64,000 nucleotides of DNA from Tetrapyrgos nigripes (Eukaryota; Basidiomycota; Agaricomycetes; Agaricales; Campanellaceae). This document shows, in pieces, positions 11,889-22,410 of this stretch. Position 1 is the stretch's first letter. Each line of letters starts with the position of its first letter. The position numbers were made by a program, and so were the translations under genes. The stretch covers positions 186,001 to 250,000 of the forward strand of contig JAACJM010000027.1 in assembly GCA_013368315.1 (NCBI GenBank), in the 5' to 3' direction. The notes beneath the pieces were generated by a model. That model did no database searches and was not told where the DNA came from. It worked only from the letters and a program-made list of their open reading frames with translations.

Positions 11889-13644
11889 CTAGTAATAGGG
11901 ACGTCCACGACGAGTGTTGACATGTCCCCTGTATCCGCCACGGCCACCTCGACCACCGGCCCCACTGCGAGCCCCACCGCGGTATCCACGAGAGCTGCGG
12001 CCTCTGTTGTAGGTTGGGGCTCGAGTCTCCTCATCGGCGGGTGTGTTCTGATCGAGTTCCTCATAGCATGGTCCTCTCCAGCCAGGTATATCGGGGAAGG
12101 GCATGCATGTGCTGGGTGCGTGTTGATCTTGCAGTGAGCACATGTGAGACGGCCATGTTTGGGTTTCAGCTCGAGAAGACCACCAGCCATTGGGTAGCTG
12201 GCAGCTCGGATGATGTTGCACATCAAGGCGTGGTCCTCAGGCGTCTGGGCAATGGGCAGTCCAGTTAGCTGATAGACAGCTGTTCCTGGGACGTGGGGGT
12301 TCCTCGTTTCGACGTATTGGAGGGTAAGGGTATTCATCCAGTTTACCGTGTTCTGGTAGACTGCGACAGGGGTGGACTCCTCTCCCTGGCCGACGAGGCG
12401 GTGCACGAGGTTGAAAAAGGCGTTGGTGTTTCTAAGCACATCTTTGATTGTTCCTAACGCAGTGTTGATCTGTTGCGCATCATTGCGGATGAGGCTGTCT
12501 GCACCCGATGGGCCTGTAAAATTGCAGAGGATGGGGGAGAAGAGGTAGCCGGGGTCGAATTCCATCACGCTGAAAGCGAACGTCTCAGAGAATGCGTAAG
12601 TCCCCTGATACAGGACTTCCCGATGGAAATCCTCAGGAAAGCCTGTAGGGTTATACACGATGAGGGCCCAGGGCTTGCCATACAGCTTGTTGTAGCCAGG
12701 GGGTTTGGACTCAGCCTCAGCCCAGACGCAGGTGATGTTCTCGAGTCCTTCGTAGCGGAAGCTCTTCATGAAGGCTTCGACATCGTGCGGGAAGGTGGGG
12801 TGGTCCTTGATGAAGGCTGGTCCAGCATCGAAGGGGACCACAGCTAGGTGGCGGTCAGGGGCGTTCTTAATGGCAGCTACCTGGCGTGGGACGACATTGT
12901 CGAATAGTTGGGACAAGGGGAATCCGCGGAAAGGGAAGATGGTGTCAGTGTATTCGGGGTTCGGGAAAGAGCATCCGGGATCTGGCCCTCTTCTAGTGAA
13001 CCATTTGAGACGGTTCTTTTCAGCTTCGAAGGGGAGACCATGGCTATCATAGGCATTCGGCAGGATCAGGTTTCCAGATTCGTGGTCTATGTGGACTAAA
13101 TGGATGGGGCTGGGTGGGCGACGAGTTCGAGGTCTGGTAGGGGTTTGAGTATCGTCTTGATCCATTGGGCTGTTGTGTCTGCCTCGAATCTCAAAGCGCC
13201 TTTCTACCTGATGAGGTTGGGTGCTGGATTGAACGGGTCCTCCTCCCCAACTTGGTAGTTACCATGAGCTGGGTTTGGTCCGGGTTGAGAGTTTCCCTCC
13301 TGGACAATTTGTCAGAGCAATGAAACGCTGAAATCTTTTTCATTACACACCTCTGAACTAGAAGCAGAGTTGCTTCGGGAACGGCGTCTCGGTAGGTCCT
13401 TTGTAGGGCGTGATTCCCTTTCGTCAATTGTCTCAGACTCCGGCGAGTCTTGGTGTTGACGAGACGACTCCTTTGAGGGTTCTTCAGCAACTGAGCCATT
13501 GTTCTTCTTCTTCTTCTTTTTGCTAGGCGCTGCGTGCCCTGGCGTGGTGGGTTCTGGAAGAGGTAGAGAATTGGGGTGCTGAGGGTTGCTAGGCTCAGAC
13601 GAGTTGGGTAAATTCTGATTTTGGACGGGAACGACTTCCGACAT
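11889..13644 (-). pseudogene. LINE ORF1: nucleic-acid-binding protein (broken)
   Basis: ORF1 proteins coat element RNA. The N-terminal part (likely start 13644, MSEVVPVQ) is Ser/Pro-rich with a poly-Lys stretch. It hits TGA at 13314-13312, stays open beyond it, and then shifts frame near 13210 into the main domain, which can also start at 13165 (MDQDDTQT). This domain ends in a CCHC knuckle, CAHCKINTHPAHAC. Directly after the knuckle, near 12100, a one-base loss in CCCTTCCCC throws the frame. The displaced frame continues as FPDIPGW and an RGG-rich tail (RGGARSGAGGRGGRGG) ending at 11889. An ATG further upstream at 13863 lies outside the element, in host DNA, and is not the true start. Confidence 0.88.
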
Positions 13645-13832
13645 ACTGGGTAGAGAGAAAGTTCCTACGTAGAAGAGGTTGGCGCCATTGGGTTTTTCTT
13701 CATTTTGTCGCTGCACATGGTTTTCTCGGCCGCCAGGAGTTTCGGCTAGTTTTTCAGCTGAGGGAAGGAGGGCGGGGTATGGTGCACATGCTGCAGGTAC
13801 TGGGATGGCTCTTGTTGGGTCTTGGTTAGGGT

Positions 13833-13846
13833 CACAGATATATACC
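13833..13846. repeat. LINE target-site duplication, 5' copy
   Basis: Second exact copy of CACAGATATATACC, marking the 5' boundary of the LINE. The open frame starting at the host ATG at 13863 reads through this duplication into the LINE 5' UTR, so its first ten residues or so are host-derived by accident. Confidence 0.93.
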
Positions 13847-14624
13847 TGAATCCTATAACTCATGTCATTGCTTTGTACACAGTATTAGTACTTTTATTCA
13901 CCTGTGGAAGCTCAGGCATGTTACTGGGAGTGTTTGACATGGCACTCAGTACCAGTACTCGCTCTTGCAGACTCAAATTTACCATCAAAAATGGTACTGA
14001 AGTACTAAAATTTTCTGACATGAGAAAAAATTTTAAGAGGATCTTGGGCTGAACCCTGAACTAGCCCTATATCACTCGGCTAAATTTTCCCTCCCCCTTG
14101 CCCACCTCCCAACAACACAGACATTGACATCGACTCTAAAGAAGCTAACGAGAACCCCGCTTCCCTACACACAGCTGCGGCTGCTGCTGACCCAGGCCTA
14201 AGTACACCTCACCAATCACCACCATCGTCGTTTCCCCAACTTGACATCCCTATCCAAACCCAGCACCTCTTCGCCCTCGAGACCTGGTCCAGGTCTAGGA
14301 GAGTGATGGGGAGGGATAAGAGCAGAAGAACGATGAGATGAAGAAGATAGTCATGCAAGGCAGGACAATTGCTAAGATGAAGATGCTGGCGAAATCAATA
14401 TTGTGCGTTTTTGATCTTTTTCACTGTCCTTTTTATACGTCTCTGACTGAGAAAACCCCATTTCCACCTATAAAGGACGTAGATAACAACAATAACGTTA
14501 ATGTATCCACCACCCAGACCAAGAACACAGCAGGTCTTTCAAGCCTTCTTCCAACTCCAGTAAACCACCCTCTACCACAACTACTCTTGCTCATTCCAAG
14601 ACTCCTAGTCGTGGTATTCGTAGC
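13847..14624. other. No clear gene
   Basis: Several short frames, none with a recognisable motif. The part from about 14460 on is Ser/Thr/Pro-rich in translation and may be the upstream part of the AT-hook relic that follows. Confidence 0.4.
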
Positions 14625-15240
14625 AGCAGCAAGCCTCCTCCATCTCCGACTCTAATTCCGCCATTCCGCCAGTACCTGAAGTCATCGTAGAGCCAACCGT
14701 CCACGACGAAACCTCAGAACCATCTACCACTACCACCACCCTCAAACTCACTCGAGGTAGAGGACGTCCCAGGTCCAAAACACCCGTCAGGTCAGAACCC
14801 AAAAGCGAGGCTGCTGCGGAGAAGACTACCACGACTATGACTACGATTAGGAGGAGAGGTGCTTGGAAGGCATCTGCTGAGCTGAAGAAACGAGGACGCA
14901 AAGCCGCTACGCCCAAGCCTGACGAAGATGACACTTCTACGACCACCAAACCCAAGACGAGACGTGGACGAAGCCGAGTTGAGGCTGGTAGTGATAACGA
15001 AATCGAAGTCGTTGCGGTGAAGCCAAAGAGGGTAGACTGAGGAAGGGTACCGTTACGGTTGCTGCTGCTGTTGCTGTCGTCCCAGACCCTATCAAGGAAG
15101 AAGATAACGATACTCTTGCTCCTCCCGCTGCGTTAGGCTTATCTCAGACGACTTCTGCTACTAATGGTGTTTACGACTTTTTTTCTCTTCATGAATGTAC
15201 GGGTTTTGAAGTTATGGTTTATACCACAGTTTGCTTTTAA
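14625..15240 (+). pseudogene. AT-hook protein relic or unresolved exon
   Basis: After a TAG near 14622 a plus-strand frame is open through an AT-hook core, TRGRGRPRSKTPV (about 14755-14795), and two basic patches (KKRGRKAATPK and KTRRGRSR), then stops at 15040. A neighbouring frame picks up immediately (RKGTVTVAAAVAVVPDPIKE) and runs to TAA at 15240, so a frameshift near 15033 or a missed splice is likely. AT-hooks bind the minor groove of AT-rich DNA. No start codon fits well, so this is a fragment or a gene whose 5' exons I could not define. The LINE lies about 0.8 kb upstream. Confidence 0.45.
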
Positions 15241-15537
15241 TTGCTATGTTTTCTCTATTCTTCTATACGTCCAAATAGACACATATAGCTATCTACATCA
15301 AGTCAGCAAACTTTGACACGACGCGATTTGGACGCGTCGGTATCTCGTGACTTCAGCTAGCTGTCACGAGTTGATGAAGCATCTCAGCTCATGATCAGTG
15401 CTTACAACTTCATCGACAGTCAAGCAGCAGTCTCGTTTCCCCTTGAAAGAACCTGAGTCTCGTAATATAAGAGGTAGTAGCCTGAAGCTTATCGAATCTC
15501 CGAACGCTAACTTCTTTTCTGGATCCAGCTCTTCGCG

Positions 15538-15633
15538 ATGAACGGCCTCGACACCGCTGTCATCACGTCGAGCCGTTTTGAGGACCTCCTGAAGACTAAT
15601 TAGCCACCTCTCGACTCTGAAGCTAAGTGCCAT
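15538..15633 (+). pseudogene. F-box gene N-terminal fragment
   Basis: Plus-strand ATG followed by MNGLDTAVITSSRFEDLLKTN, TAG, then PPLDSEAK. This matches the first 30 residues of the F-box genes at 28489 and 34330 (APSRFEELLKSN...PLDSE). An in-frame stop follows residue 21 and similarity ends by 15633. It is one of four such N-terminal pieces in the window. Confidence 0.75.
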
Positions 15634-16638
15634 CGTATGCCTTTCTCATTCTCTCTGGTGGCATTCAACTCCGAGCCAAAATAGATAGGGGCTTCGCTTA
15701 TCCCATCATGTGAGGTACGGAATGCTGGCAAAGTTATACTTCTGTGCTGTGCGTGCTCTGGAGTCCAGGTGTAGCTTCTATTTGACTTCCAGGCTTGACT
15801 TTGAGTCCTATCCTCCTCGTCGGTCCAGCAAAGTCCGAAATCAATAATTCGAACCAGCTAAATCGAAATCATTTGATGGTTTCATCCTCAAGGGGGTGTC
15901 AAATTTTTGTAGAGGCATATAGGGTCGGAAAAATTTTTAAGGCCTTGCCATCGAGACTAACTAACTACGTCATTGATTATATAATCAAATTATACTATAT
16001 ATGGAAGGTACAGCCACGGAGCCGCTGCGTCACTGTGGCATCCTGCTGGTGTCTTGTTGGTGTCCCACCATGAAGGATGCCCATTATTTAGACTGTAGAT
16101 ACCCCTAGTGTGTACCAAATATTCTACCTCTACTCAACTTCTACTCATTCCTGCGCTTTCTTTCTTGGACAGCTCATTTTCCCCTTCGCATGCCTCCCAC
16201 ATCCAATTTCCAATGGACTGTGCGAGTCCTACACAACTCAGATGATACTAGAGATAAAGTGTTAGCACTACATCAGCACCATTTAAAATACCGACTCACC
16301 CATCTCGTGCTGCAGCCTTTTTTTTTTGCAGCATATGACATCTTGACTGGCTTCGATCTCCTCGCTCTCGACTCGAGCATGGACTCGTCAGCCAGTTCTA
16401 GACAGTCTTTAATATGCCTGAGCGACCTTGAGGAGGTGTCCGTATGAGGTAGAAGTGGGTTCGATGCTACTGTGAGGGTACCCTCCAAAAAATTTTTAAC
16501 AGGCCCCGGCTCGGACTAACTAACCACCCCTATATAGAAATGCTACCACGTGACACCCCCTTGTTCATCCTTGCCCCTCCTAGAGAGTGCGCTACTTCAC
16601 CTATATATACTAGGATGGAACTGTATATAGTTTCTGGG
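15634..16638. other. Intergenic, with A/T-block motifs
   Basis: No gene recognised. Two similar motifs, near 15916-16010 and 16470-16540, share AAAAATTTTTAA followed by GACTAACTAAC and then a CTATATA block. The same theme occurs near 3572-3660. These look like dispersed short repeats or promoter remnants. Confidence 0.4.
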
Positions 16639-16750
16639 GTAAGCAATTCGTTTGTTCCCGTTTTTCCCCATCTTGACTACTCTGCGCTACTCCAGTCTCC
16701 ACCGCCTCTCCACCGCTCTATACACTCCACTTGAAGATACATATCATTGG
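16639..16750. repeat. Upstream module, copy 1 of 3
   Basis: A stretch starting GTAAGCAATTC, continuing GTTCCCG...CTACTC...CTATACACT and ending ATACATATCA. Related copies lie at about 19490-19570 and 19661-19735. This one sits about 110-225 bp upstream of the TAP hydrolase start, so it may be part of its promoter that was copied downstream. Confidence 0.55.
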
Positions 16751-16792
16751 GCCCTGACTCACTGAGTCCCGAGAATCAATGACGCAGTCCAT

Positions 16793-16800
16793 TATAAAAG
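16793..16800 (+). promoter_or_regulatory. TATA box of the TAP hydrolase gene
   Basis: TATAAAAG lies 64 bp before the ATG at 16864, a normal distance for a fungal core promoter. Confidence 0.6.
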
Positions 16801-16863
16801 GCGGCAAGATTTTGTTCGACGTTTCCCGTTCCATCCACCTCTGACTCTCTGGACAAATCTGTT

Positions 16864-19108
16864 ATGTTGCTGATTACTTGGCTTTTGAGCTTCATCTTGT
16901 CGTCTGTAATCGCTCAGGCAGGCTTTGATTGGAACTCCGTCAGTTTTACTGCTTAAATGATCGCGCACTGATATTGACGGGTACGATAGACTGAACCAAC
17001 CACAAACCTTTCTTGGGTGGACTGCTACTCTGGGTATCAATGCTCTCGATTCCGAGTGAGTGGCATGCCCTAGTCGCTTTTCCTCAAAGTCAAATAGCCA
17101 ATTAGGTGCCTCTCAACTATTCTGACCCAGAAAATGGACAATCAGCTGTAATTGCTGTGATAAAATTGCCTGCTCAAGGGTCTGCCTCGGAATACGGAGG
17201 TTCTATATTCTCAAACCCAGGTGGACCTGGAGTTTCTGGTGTAAACTACGTTCTCGAGAGCGGCCGTCGTGTGCAGTCCATCGTCGGTTCTCAGTTTGAT
17301 GTCATCAGTTTTGATCCTCGTGGTAAGTCAAGTTTTCACCGTGCTTCTCTGACCCTTGATGTTGACGAGAAAAAGGCGTCAATTTCTCGACGCCAAGAAT
17401 ATCCGTCTTCCACTCGGAAGAGGAGCAGTCAGATTGGGCCCTTCATGAACCTGCTGACTCGAATTCTACTCAAGAAGCATTGCCAGAAGCTTGGGCAAGA
17501 TATCAAGCATTCGGAGAATTCGCTCTGAGTCGCGACACTGGTATTCTGAACTTTGTCTCAACAGCAAATGTTGCACGAGATATGCTTGGGATGGCCGAAG
17601 CTCTGGGCCTGGAAAAGCTGCACTTTTACGGAACATCGTGCATATATTACCTTTGAGTATCTCTTGATTATTGAGCTCATATATGTCTATCTTTTACAGT
17701 TATGGCACTTATTTGGGTGCTGTTTTTGCTTCAATGTTCCCGGTACGGCTTGATATTATGTTTTAGCTACAAACTCGCTGCCTGACACTCAACCGCAGGA
17801 TCGAGTGGGGAATTTCGTTCTTGACGGTAAGATTTCACTGTACATTGATCGATTGTCATTCAAATACTATTCCAGGTTGCTTGGATATGGACGGCGCGTT
17901 GAACAGTACGCTTTTTTTGCCTGTTCTGCCCCTAAGCTGTATCTGAATACACTAATCATAGACGACTTGGCCAGTTTGATCGTAGACACCGACAAGAGCA
18001 TGCAGACTTTCTACGATAGTTGCCACTCTGCCGGCCCTGACTCTTGTCCGTTTTACTCATCATCACCTTCTGAAATTGAAGCAGCTCTCAACGACATCTA
18101 CGAGACCGTGCGCTTACAACCTGTTCCTGTTTCTTCGGGAGATACCTTTGGCGTCCTCACGTATGATCGTTTGAGAGGTGCTATTTTAGCAGCTCTTGAA
18201 TATCCTCCCCTTTTTCCTACGCTGGCTGAAGGATTGGCGGAACTTCAGGCCGGTAATGGGACTATAATTTATCATTCTGGGTATGTGCGATACAATCATA
18301 TTACTGGTATTACTTTCAGTCATCCTAAGTCGCTTCCGCAGAACTGCCACTGTCGCGGGTCTCAGCTGGGATGCATTAGTGGCGATATGGTGCTCTGATA
18401 CTAATCCCTCTGATGCCGATGCGGAGCAACTCAGACAGTATATGTCGAAGATTAACTCGACCTTTGCTGGAATGGAATCTTTGCCTATGATGAACCGATG
18501 CGCGTAAGTATTCCATAAACTTTATCATCGTCCAGCTCAAGGCCTCTTAAATTGCGTTAGAGGATGGAAGTATCATCCAGACGAACGCTTCAAAGGTCTG
18601 TACTTTTTTTCTATCCCCATTCGTATGCACTCAAACGCTTCGCAGGACCATTTGGAGGAAATACTAGTTCTCCTCTCCTGCTGATAGGAAACACGGCTGG
18701 TAAGTGTAGATTTCTGTTCTAGAAACTTGAAGCGCACCACTGAACGTTGTATTCAGACCCAATCACGCCACTGTCGCAGTAGGTTAACCTCCTACAGTAC
18801 TGCTTTCATCACAATATCTCACCTGAAATCTTTGTCAGAGCAAAGAAAACGAGTTCAGTCTTCCCTGGTTCCATCGTACTCACTCAAGATTCTCCTGGGG
18901 TACGTCTATCATCCAAATTAACACGATCTTCAGATTGATGGAATTATTCTTTCATTCTTATTCTTCCATTCAGCACACGACCACCGGAACAAATTCCACT
19001 TGTACGCACCAGCATATTGCTGCTTATTTTGCCAACGGAACGCTACCGGAGGAGGGGACTGTTTGCTCACTTGATGAGCCTCTATTCCCCGACGTTGCGA
19101 AGCGGTAA
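16864..19108 (+). CDS. Secreted alpha/beta hydrolase, tripeptidyl aminopeptidase (TAP) type
   Basis: Fourteen exons (16864-16938, 16990-17055, 17106-17322, 17370-17637, 17700-17742, 17799-17826, 17876-17905, 17962-18280, 18342-18503, 18561-18595, 18646-18699, 18757-18778, 18839-18899, 18974-19108) give 504 residues with phase kept throughout. Introns are 47-74 bp. A signal peptide (MLLITWLLSFILSSVIAQA) opens the protein. The nucleophile elbow is GTSYG, about Ser209, whose codon is split by intron 4. The oxyanion region is NPGGPGVSG, the acid Asp433 is in IGNTADPITP, and His461 follows DSPG. The fold is an AB-hydrolase core with a C-terminal TAP-like domain; bacterial relatives remove tripeptides from protein N termini. 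The fungal substrate is unknown. It looks intact. A TATA box lies 64 bp upstream. Confidence 0.92.
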
Positions 19109-19239
19109 ATGGACAGGACTAACGGAATCCAATGAACGGGGGTGTCTATCGAGTATCTCAGCAGTAATATCCTTACCTGCATTCCATGTCTACATTTTCA
19201 ACGTCGTGAACGACTATCCATCCAATCTAATCCGCCTCT

Positions 19240-19310
19240 ACCTCGTCTATTTCGTCCTTCAAACCCGGTTCCTTTGACCCCTGCTTCAACTCTTTCACAA
19301 GCTTATCCCC
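19240..19310 (-). pseudogene. Fragment of an FAD monooxygenase C terminus
   Basis: The 28 bp from 19284 are identical to part of the last exon of the monooxygenase at about 20386. Minus-strand translation gives GDKLVKELKQGSKEPGLKDE, paralogous to that gene's LGDKLVKELKEGSSKGGKDD. Only this C-terminal scrap remains, so a paralogue or partial duplicate once lay here. Confidence 0.65.
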
Positions 19311-19489
19311 CTCCGTCCCAAAACACCTTTGGCGGTGAAATGGTTTAAAGATGCGTCAACGAGACACGAACGGCCTTCGGCAAAGGCCGCTCGGTAAAGA
19401 ACCGTACGGTGGTGTGTGGAACTTAGAACCCGTGTAAGGTTGGGATCGCAAGCAGCACTACTCGTAACTTGCCTCAAAGGCCTCGTAAA

Positions 19490-19735
19490 GTAAGCAATTC
19501 CTGCGTTATGTCCGGCCCGTTCCCGCTACTCTGTGCTACTTACTCTACTGCTGTATACATATCACTGTAGTCCGAGTCCAGCTTTTATGTAGAAGGCCGG
19601 AGGATTTCATTATGAGGCTCCATACAACCCTCCACTGAAATAGCTGTAAGGTAAGAGAAGGTTAACAATTCCTGCGTTATGCCCGTTCCCCTCGGTTCTA
19701 CTTACTCCACCTCTGCATACACTTCAATAGATACC
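19490..19735. repeat. Upstream module, copies 2 and 3
   Basis: Two copies (about 19490-19570 and 19661-19735) share AATTCCTGCGTTATG, a CCCGTTCCC block, CTACTTACTC and a TGCATACA or TGTATACA end with the module upstream of the TAP gene at 16639. They follow the TAP gene instead of preceding a gene. Confidence 0.55.
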
Positions 19736-20338
19736 AATCTCAGTGTACTCTACAAATCCAACTTTTCACTTACCTTCGGTTCAACACCGAGGGTGTACTC
19801 TTTATATTTCTAGTTCTTTCTCTCTCAGAATTATATAGAAAATTCTAGCATTAACACCAGTAGATAAAAACCTGTACTTCTAGTTACAATCTCCTTCTAT
19901 CACCACTGTGCTTACGCGCTCTGACCTTCCTTATTCAATATCTGCATTGACTCGCTCTGTATCTTAATTTCTTAAGTCAAGTACTTCTGAGGCCGGCTCC
20001 TTGAAGATAGTCATTAGACACGCTTGCATCTTATATTTCATATAATATCTATCCTTCTATCTACATTGTATTGCCCTTCGTGCTTACTTGCCGAAAATCC
20101 TGGTCATCGACTCGCTCTGACCACCTTATTGAATATTGCATTGACGCACTCAACCGATTTACTTCCATGCATCGACTCGCTCTACGTCGTAAGTCCTTCT
20201 ATCAAGTACTTACAAAGGTTGGCTCGCCACCAGACAATCTCATCTGGTATTTCTTTACATTTTCGAGTTCGTACCTAATACATAGGTACTACTATACAAC
20301 AATCCACCGAACCATAACATTTCTTCACTGATATCCAC
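19736..20338. other. Intergenic, degenerate local repeats
   Basis: No gene. Parts of 19905-20000 recur at 20035-20230 with themes such as GACTCGCTCTGACC, CTTATT, GCATTGAC and CAAGTACTT, giving imperfect tandem duplication of about 100-190 bp. Confidence 0.45.
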
Positions 20339-21962
20339 CTAGTGATCCGCCTCAGTATCATCCTTCCCACCCTTGCTGGAACCTTCCTTCAACTCTTTCA
20401 CAAGCTTATCCCCCAACCCACTCAAACTCCAAACCGCCTGCCTCTGGACCACCGGTAACTTCGATACAACACTCAGCCCCCATGCAACCAATTTATTCGT
20501 CATCACCCCCGTTGCGGCTTTGATCAACACTTTCGTCAAGTTGATGACCTCCAACGCTCCTGCTCTTCTTGAGGCTGCGTAAGCTTCGAGTGAGGATGTG
20601 CCAAGGATTTGATCTAGGTCTGTATTGTCCAGCTTGGTGTTTGTGGTATGAAAAGCGGCCGAATGCGAGTCGATTCTCTTCACATGTTCTGCGAGAACCT
20701 TCCCTAACCCAATGCTATCACGTATTCCAAGGTTCATACCCTGACCTCCAGATGGAGGATGGATATGCGCCGCGTCGCCTACGAGAAATACTAGGCCACC
20801 ACTCCCTGTGTCGTCTCCTACTCTCTTGAAAAATGTATCCGCAATAGCAGATCGCAATTTAAAGCTCGAAGACCAATGCACCTTCTTTACATGCACACAC
20901 CCACTCGTCCCCGTGTCCGGATTAACACTTTCATCTGAAGAAAGATGAAAAGGTCCTTGATGGTTGATATACTCCTCAATCAACTTGGCATTCGCTTGCG
21001 AAGGCGCAGCTCCTTTCTCCAACGGGACCGTGAACCCAATTCTGTATACGGGTTCCCCTAGTTCGTTGGTAGATGTGTATAATTTGGCAGTGTCGTGATC
21101 TAGAGGAAGAGTGAGGAATAAACCTTTATCGGTAGGAGTGAGGGCTAGGAGGTCTGGGGGATACGATGAGGGTTAGGAGGGGAGAAGGTCACGTCAGCCA
21201 TGATCATTTGCGCGATGTGTTTGTCGACGAATTCGTCTGCGGAACGGCCGTCGGGGTCATGGAAGTTGATTCCTGCGCTGGAGCGGATCTGTGCAGGGGT
21301 GATGGATCAGGGAGGGTTAAACGGATCAATGATATAGACGACGCACCACTGACTTTGCCCCATCTGCCCCTATAACATACCTCGCATTAATCACTTCACC
21401 ATTCTCTAGCTCTACACTCAACCCTCTCTTCCCAGTCCCAGAGCTCGGTGTCATTCTGATAACTCTATACGGCCGATGAACAACTATCCCAAGCGATTCC
21501 GCGTGATTGAGAAGGATTCTCTCAGTAATGGCTTGAGATATAGCGATAAAGAATGGATATTTCGTGTATGCAGATAAGACACCGAAGGAAGTGGTGAGGA
21601 TCGGTGAACCTTTTCGGTCGAGGAAATGTTCACCATTGCCGCGTAGGCCGGTATGGAGGATTTCTGAGACGCAGTCTATAGATTCGAGGGCCTTTGATAC
21701 GAGTAAGAATCAGGATGAGGTTTGGCCTGGAGGATATAATACATAAATATAAGGAGGAATAACGTACCTCAAGCGTCCCGGCGTGTATAACAGTAGCTCT
21801 AGATGAGTTTTCTCCTTTCAAGATGGAATCCACCACAGTGATATCTTGAGGCGACAATCCGTGTTTGACTAGAGAGATAGCAGTTGCTAGTCCAGCTGGA
21901 CCTGCACCCACGATGAGGATTTTGGTTTTGGTAGGGAGAAACTCGGATTCAGACATAGCCAT
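20339..21962 (-). CDS. FAD-dependent monooxygenase (PHBH type), one apparent frameshift
   Basis: Exons 21768-21962, 21347-21691 and 20339-21288; introns 76 and 58 bp. The first exon has the Rossmann motif ILIVGAGPAGLATAISLVKHG. The second ends with the family segment NARYVIGADGAKSV. The last has the second FAD motif GLVFLVGDAAHIHPPSGGQG and a helical C terminus, so the order is that of aromatic hydroxylases using NAD(P)H and O2. The third exon is open to about 21161, where five G (21156-21160 on the plus strand) leave the frame one base short; restoring the frame gives TPTDKGLFLTLPL. This is either a real one-base loss, making a pseudogene, or a homopolymer error. About 495 residues if intact. 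It runs head-on toward the TAP gene. The substrate is unknown. Confidence 0.8.
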
Positions 21963-22410
21963 GGTGGGGACTCTGGTGATGGGGGTTGCAAGTGAGGACG
22001 ACTGACTGGCCCCTGTATTTATCTTGACGACTACGGGTACATACGGGTAATCGCAAATCGAAGCTATGTGCGGTGAATTGCATCCAGATGAACAACTGAT
22101 GAAATGATGAACAACAAAGATGTGTGAATGAATGCCGAATGAATGTCATTGTATGTGATCGCTGGTCGACGTTTTCAGGATAGATACCAAGTTTCAGAAC
22201 TTAACTATTCTGGTAAGAGAAGCGGTAAAACGGAGAGTGCTGTGGCTGTGGACTCGGAGACTCGAATAGGAAGCTTGACGGTAGCATGGAACTGTTGCCG
22301 AGTAACGCGTCAAGGTAAGTATCAGAGTTGTCGTACAGTGCTCTCTAACTCATTACATCGAAGAGGCTGACTATGAATAAGAATACCACTACCATGGGGA
22401 ACATCGACCA
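21963..22410. other. Spacer between monooxygenase and arylsulfotransferase-like gene
   Basis: About 450 bp upstream of the monooxygenase and downstream of the arylsulfotransferase gene, both minus strand. A minus-strand AGATAAATACA about 55 bp before the monooxygenase ATG could serve as a TATA element. Nothing else is recognised. Confidence 0.4.

Larger units (their letters stand above)
5293..13832 (-). mobile_element. Full-length non-LTR retrotransposon (LINE, Tad-like)
   Basis: An 8.5-kb element on the minus strand. Its 3' end is a run of 23 T (5293-5315, the poly(A) tail read on the minus strand) and its 5' end is at 13832; both abut the 14-bp target duplication. It carries ORF1 with a CCHC zinc knuckle, and ORF2 with AP-type endonuclease, reverse transcriptase and RNase H in that order. 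That domain order, with RNase H at the end, fits the fungal Tad-like group. The exact duplication and intact tail suggest a fairly young insertion, yet both ORFs are broken, so this copy is probably not autonomous. The 3' UTR is about 440 bp. Confidence 0.95.

Noticed and set aside
13312..13863. A separate 183-residue gene starting at 13863
   Set aside because: Its first residues come from host DNA and the target duplication; the rest is the N-terminal part of LINE ORF1.
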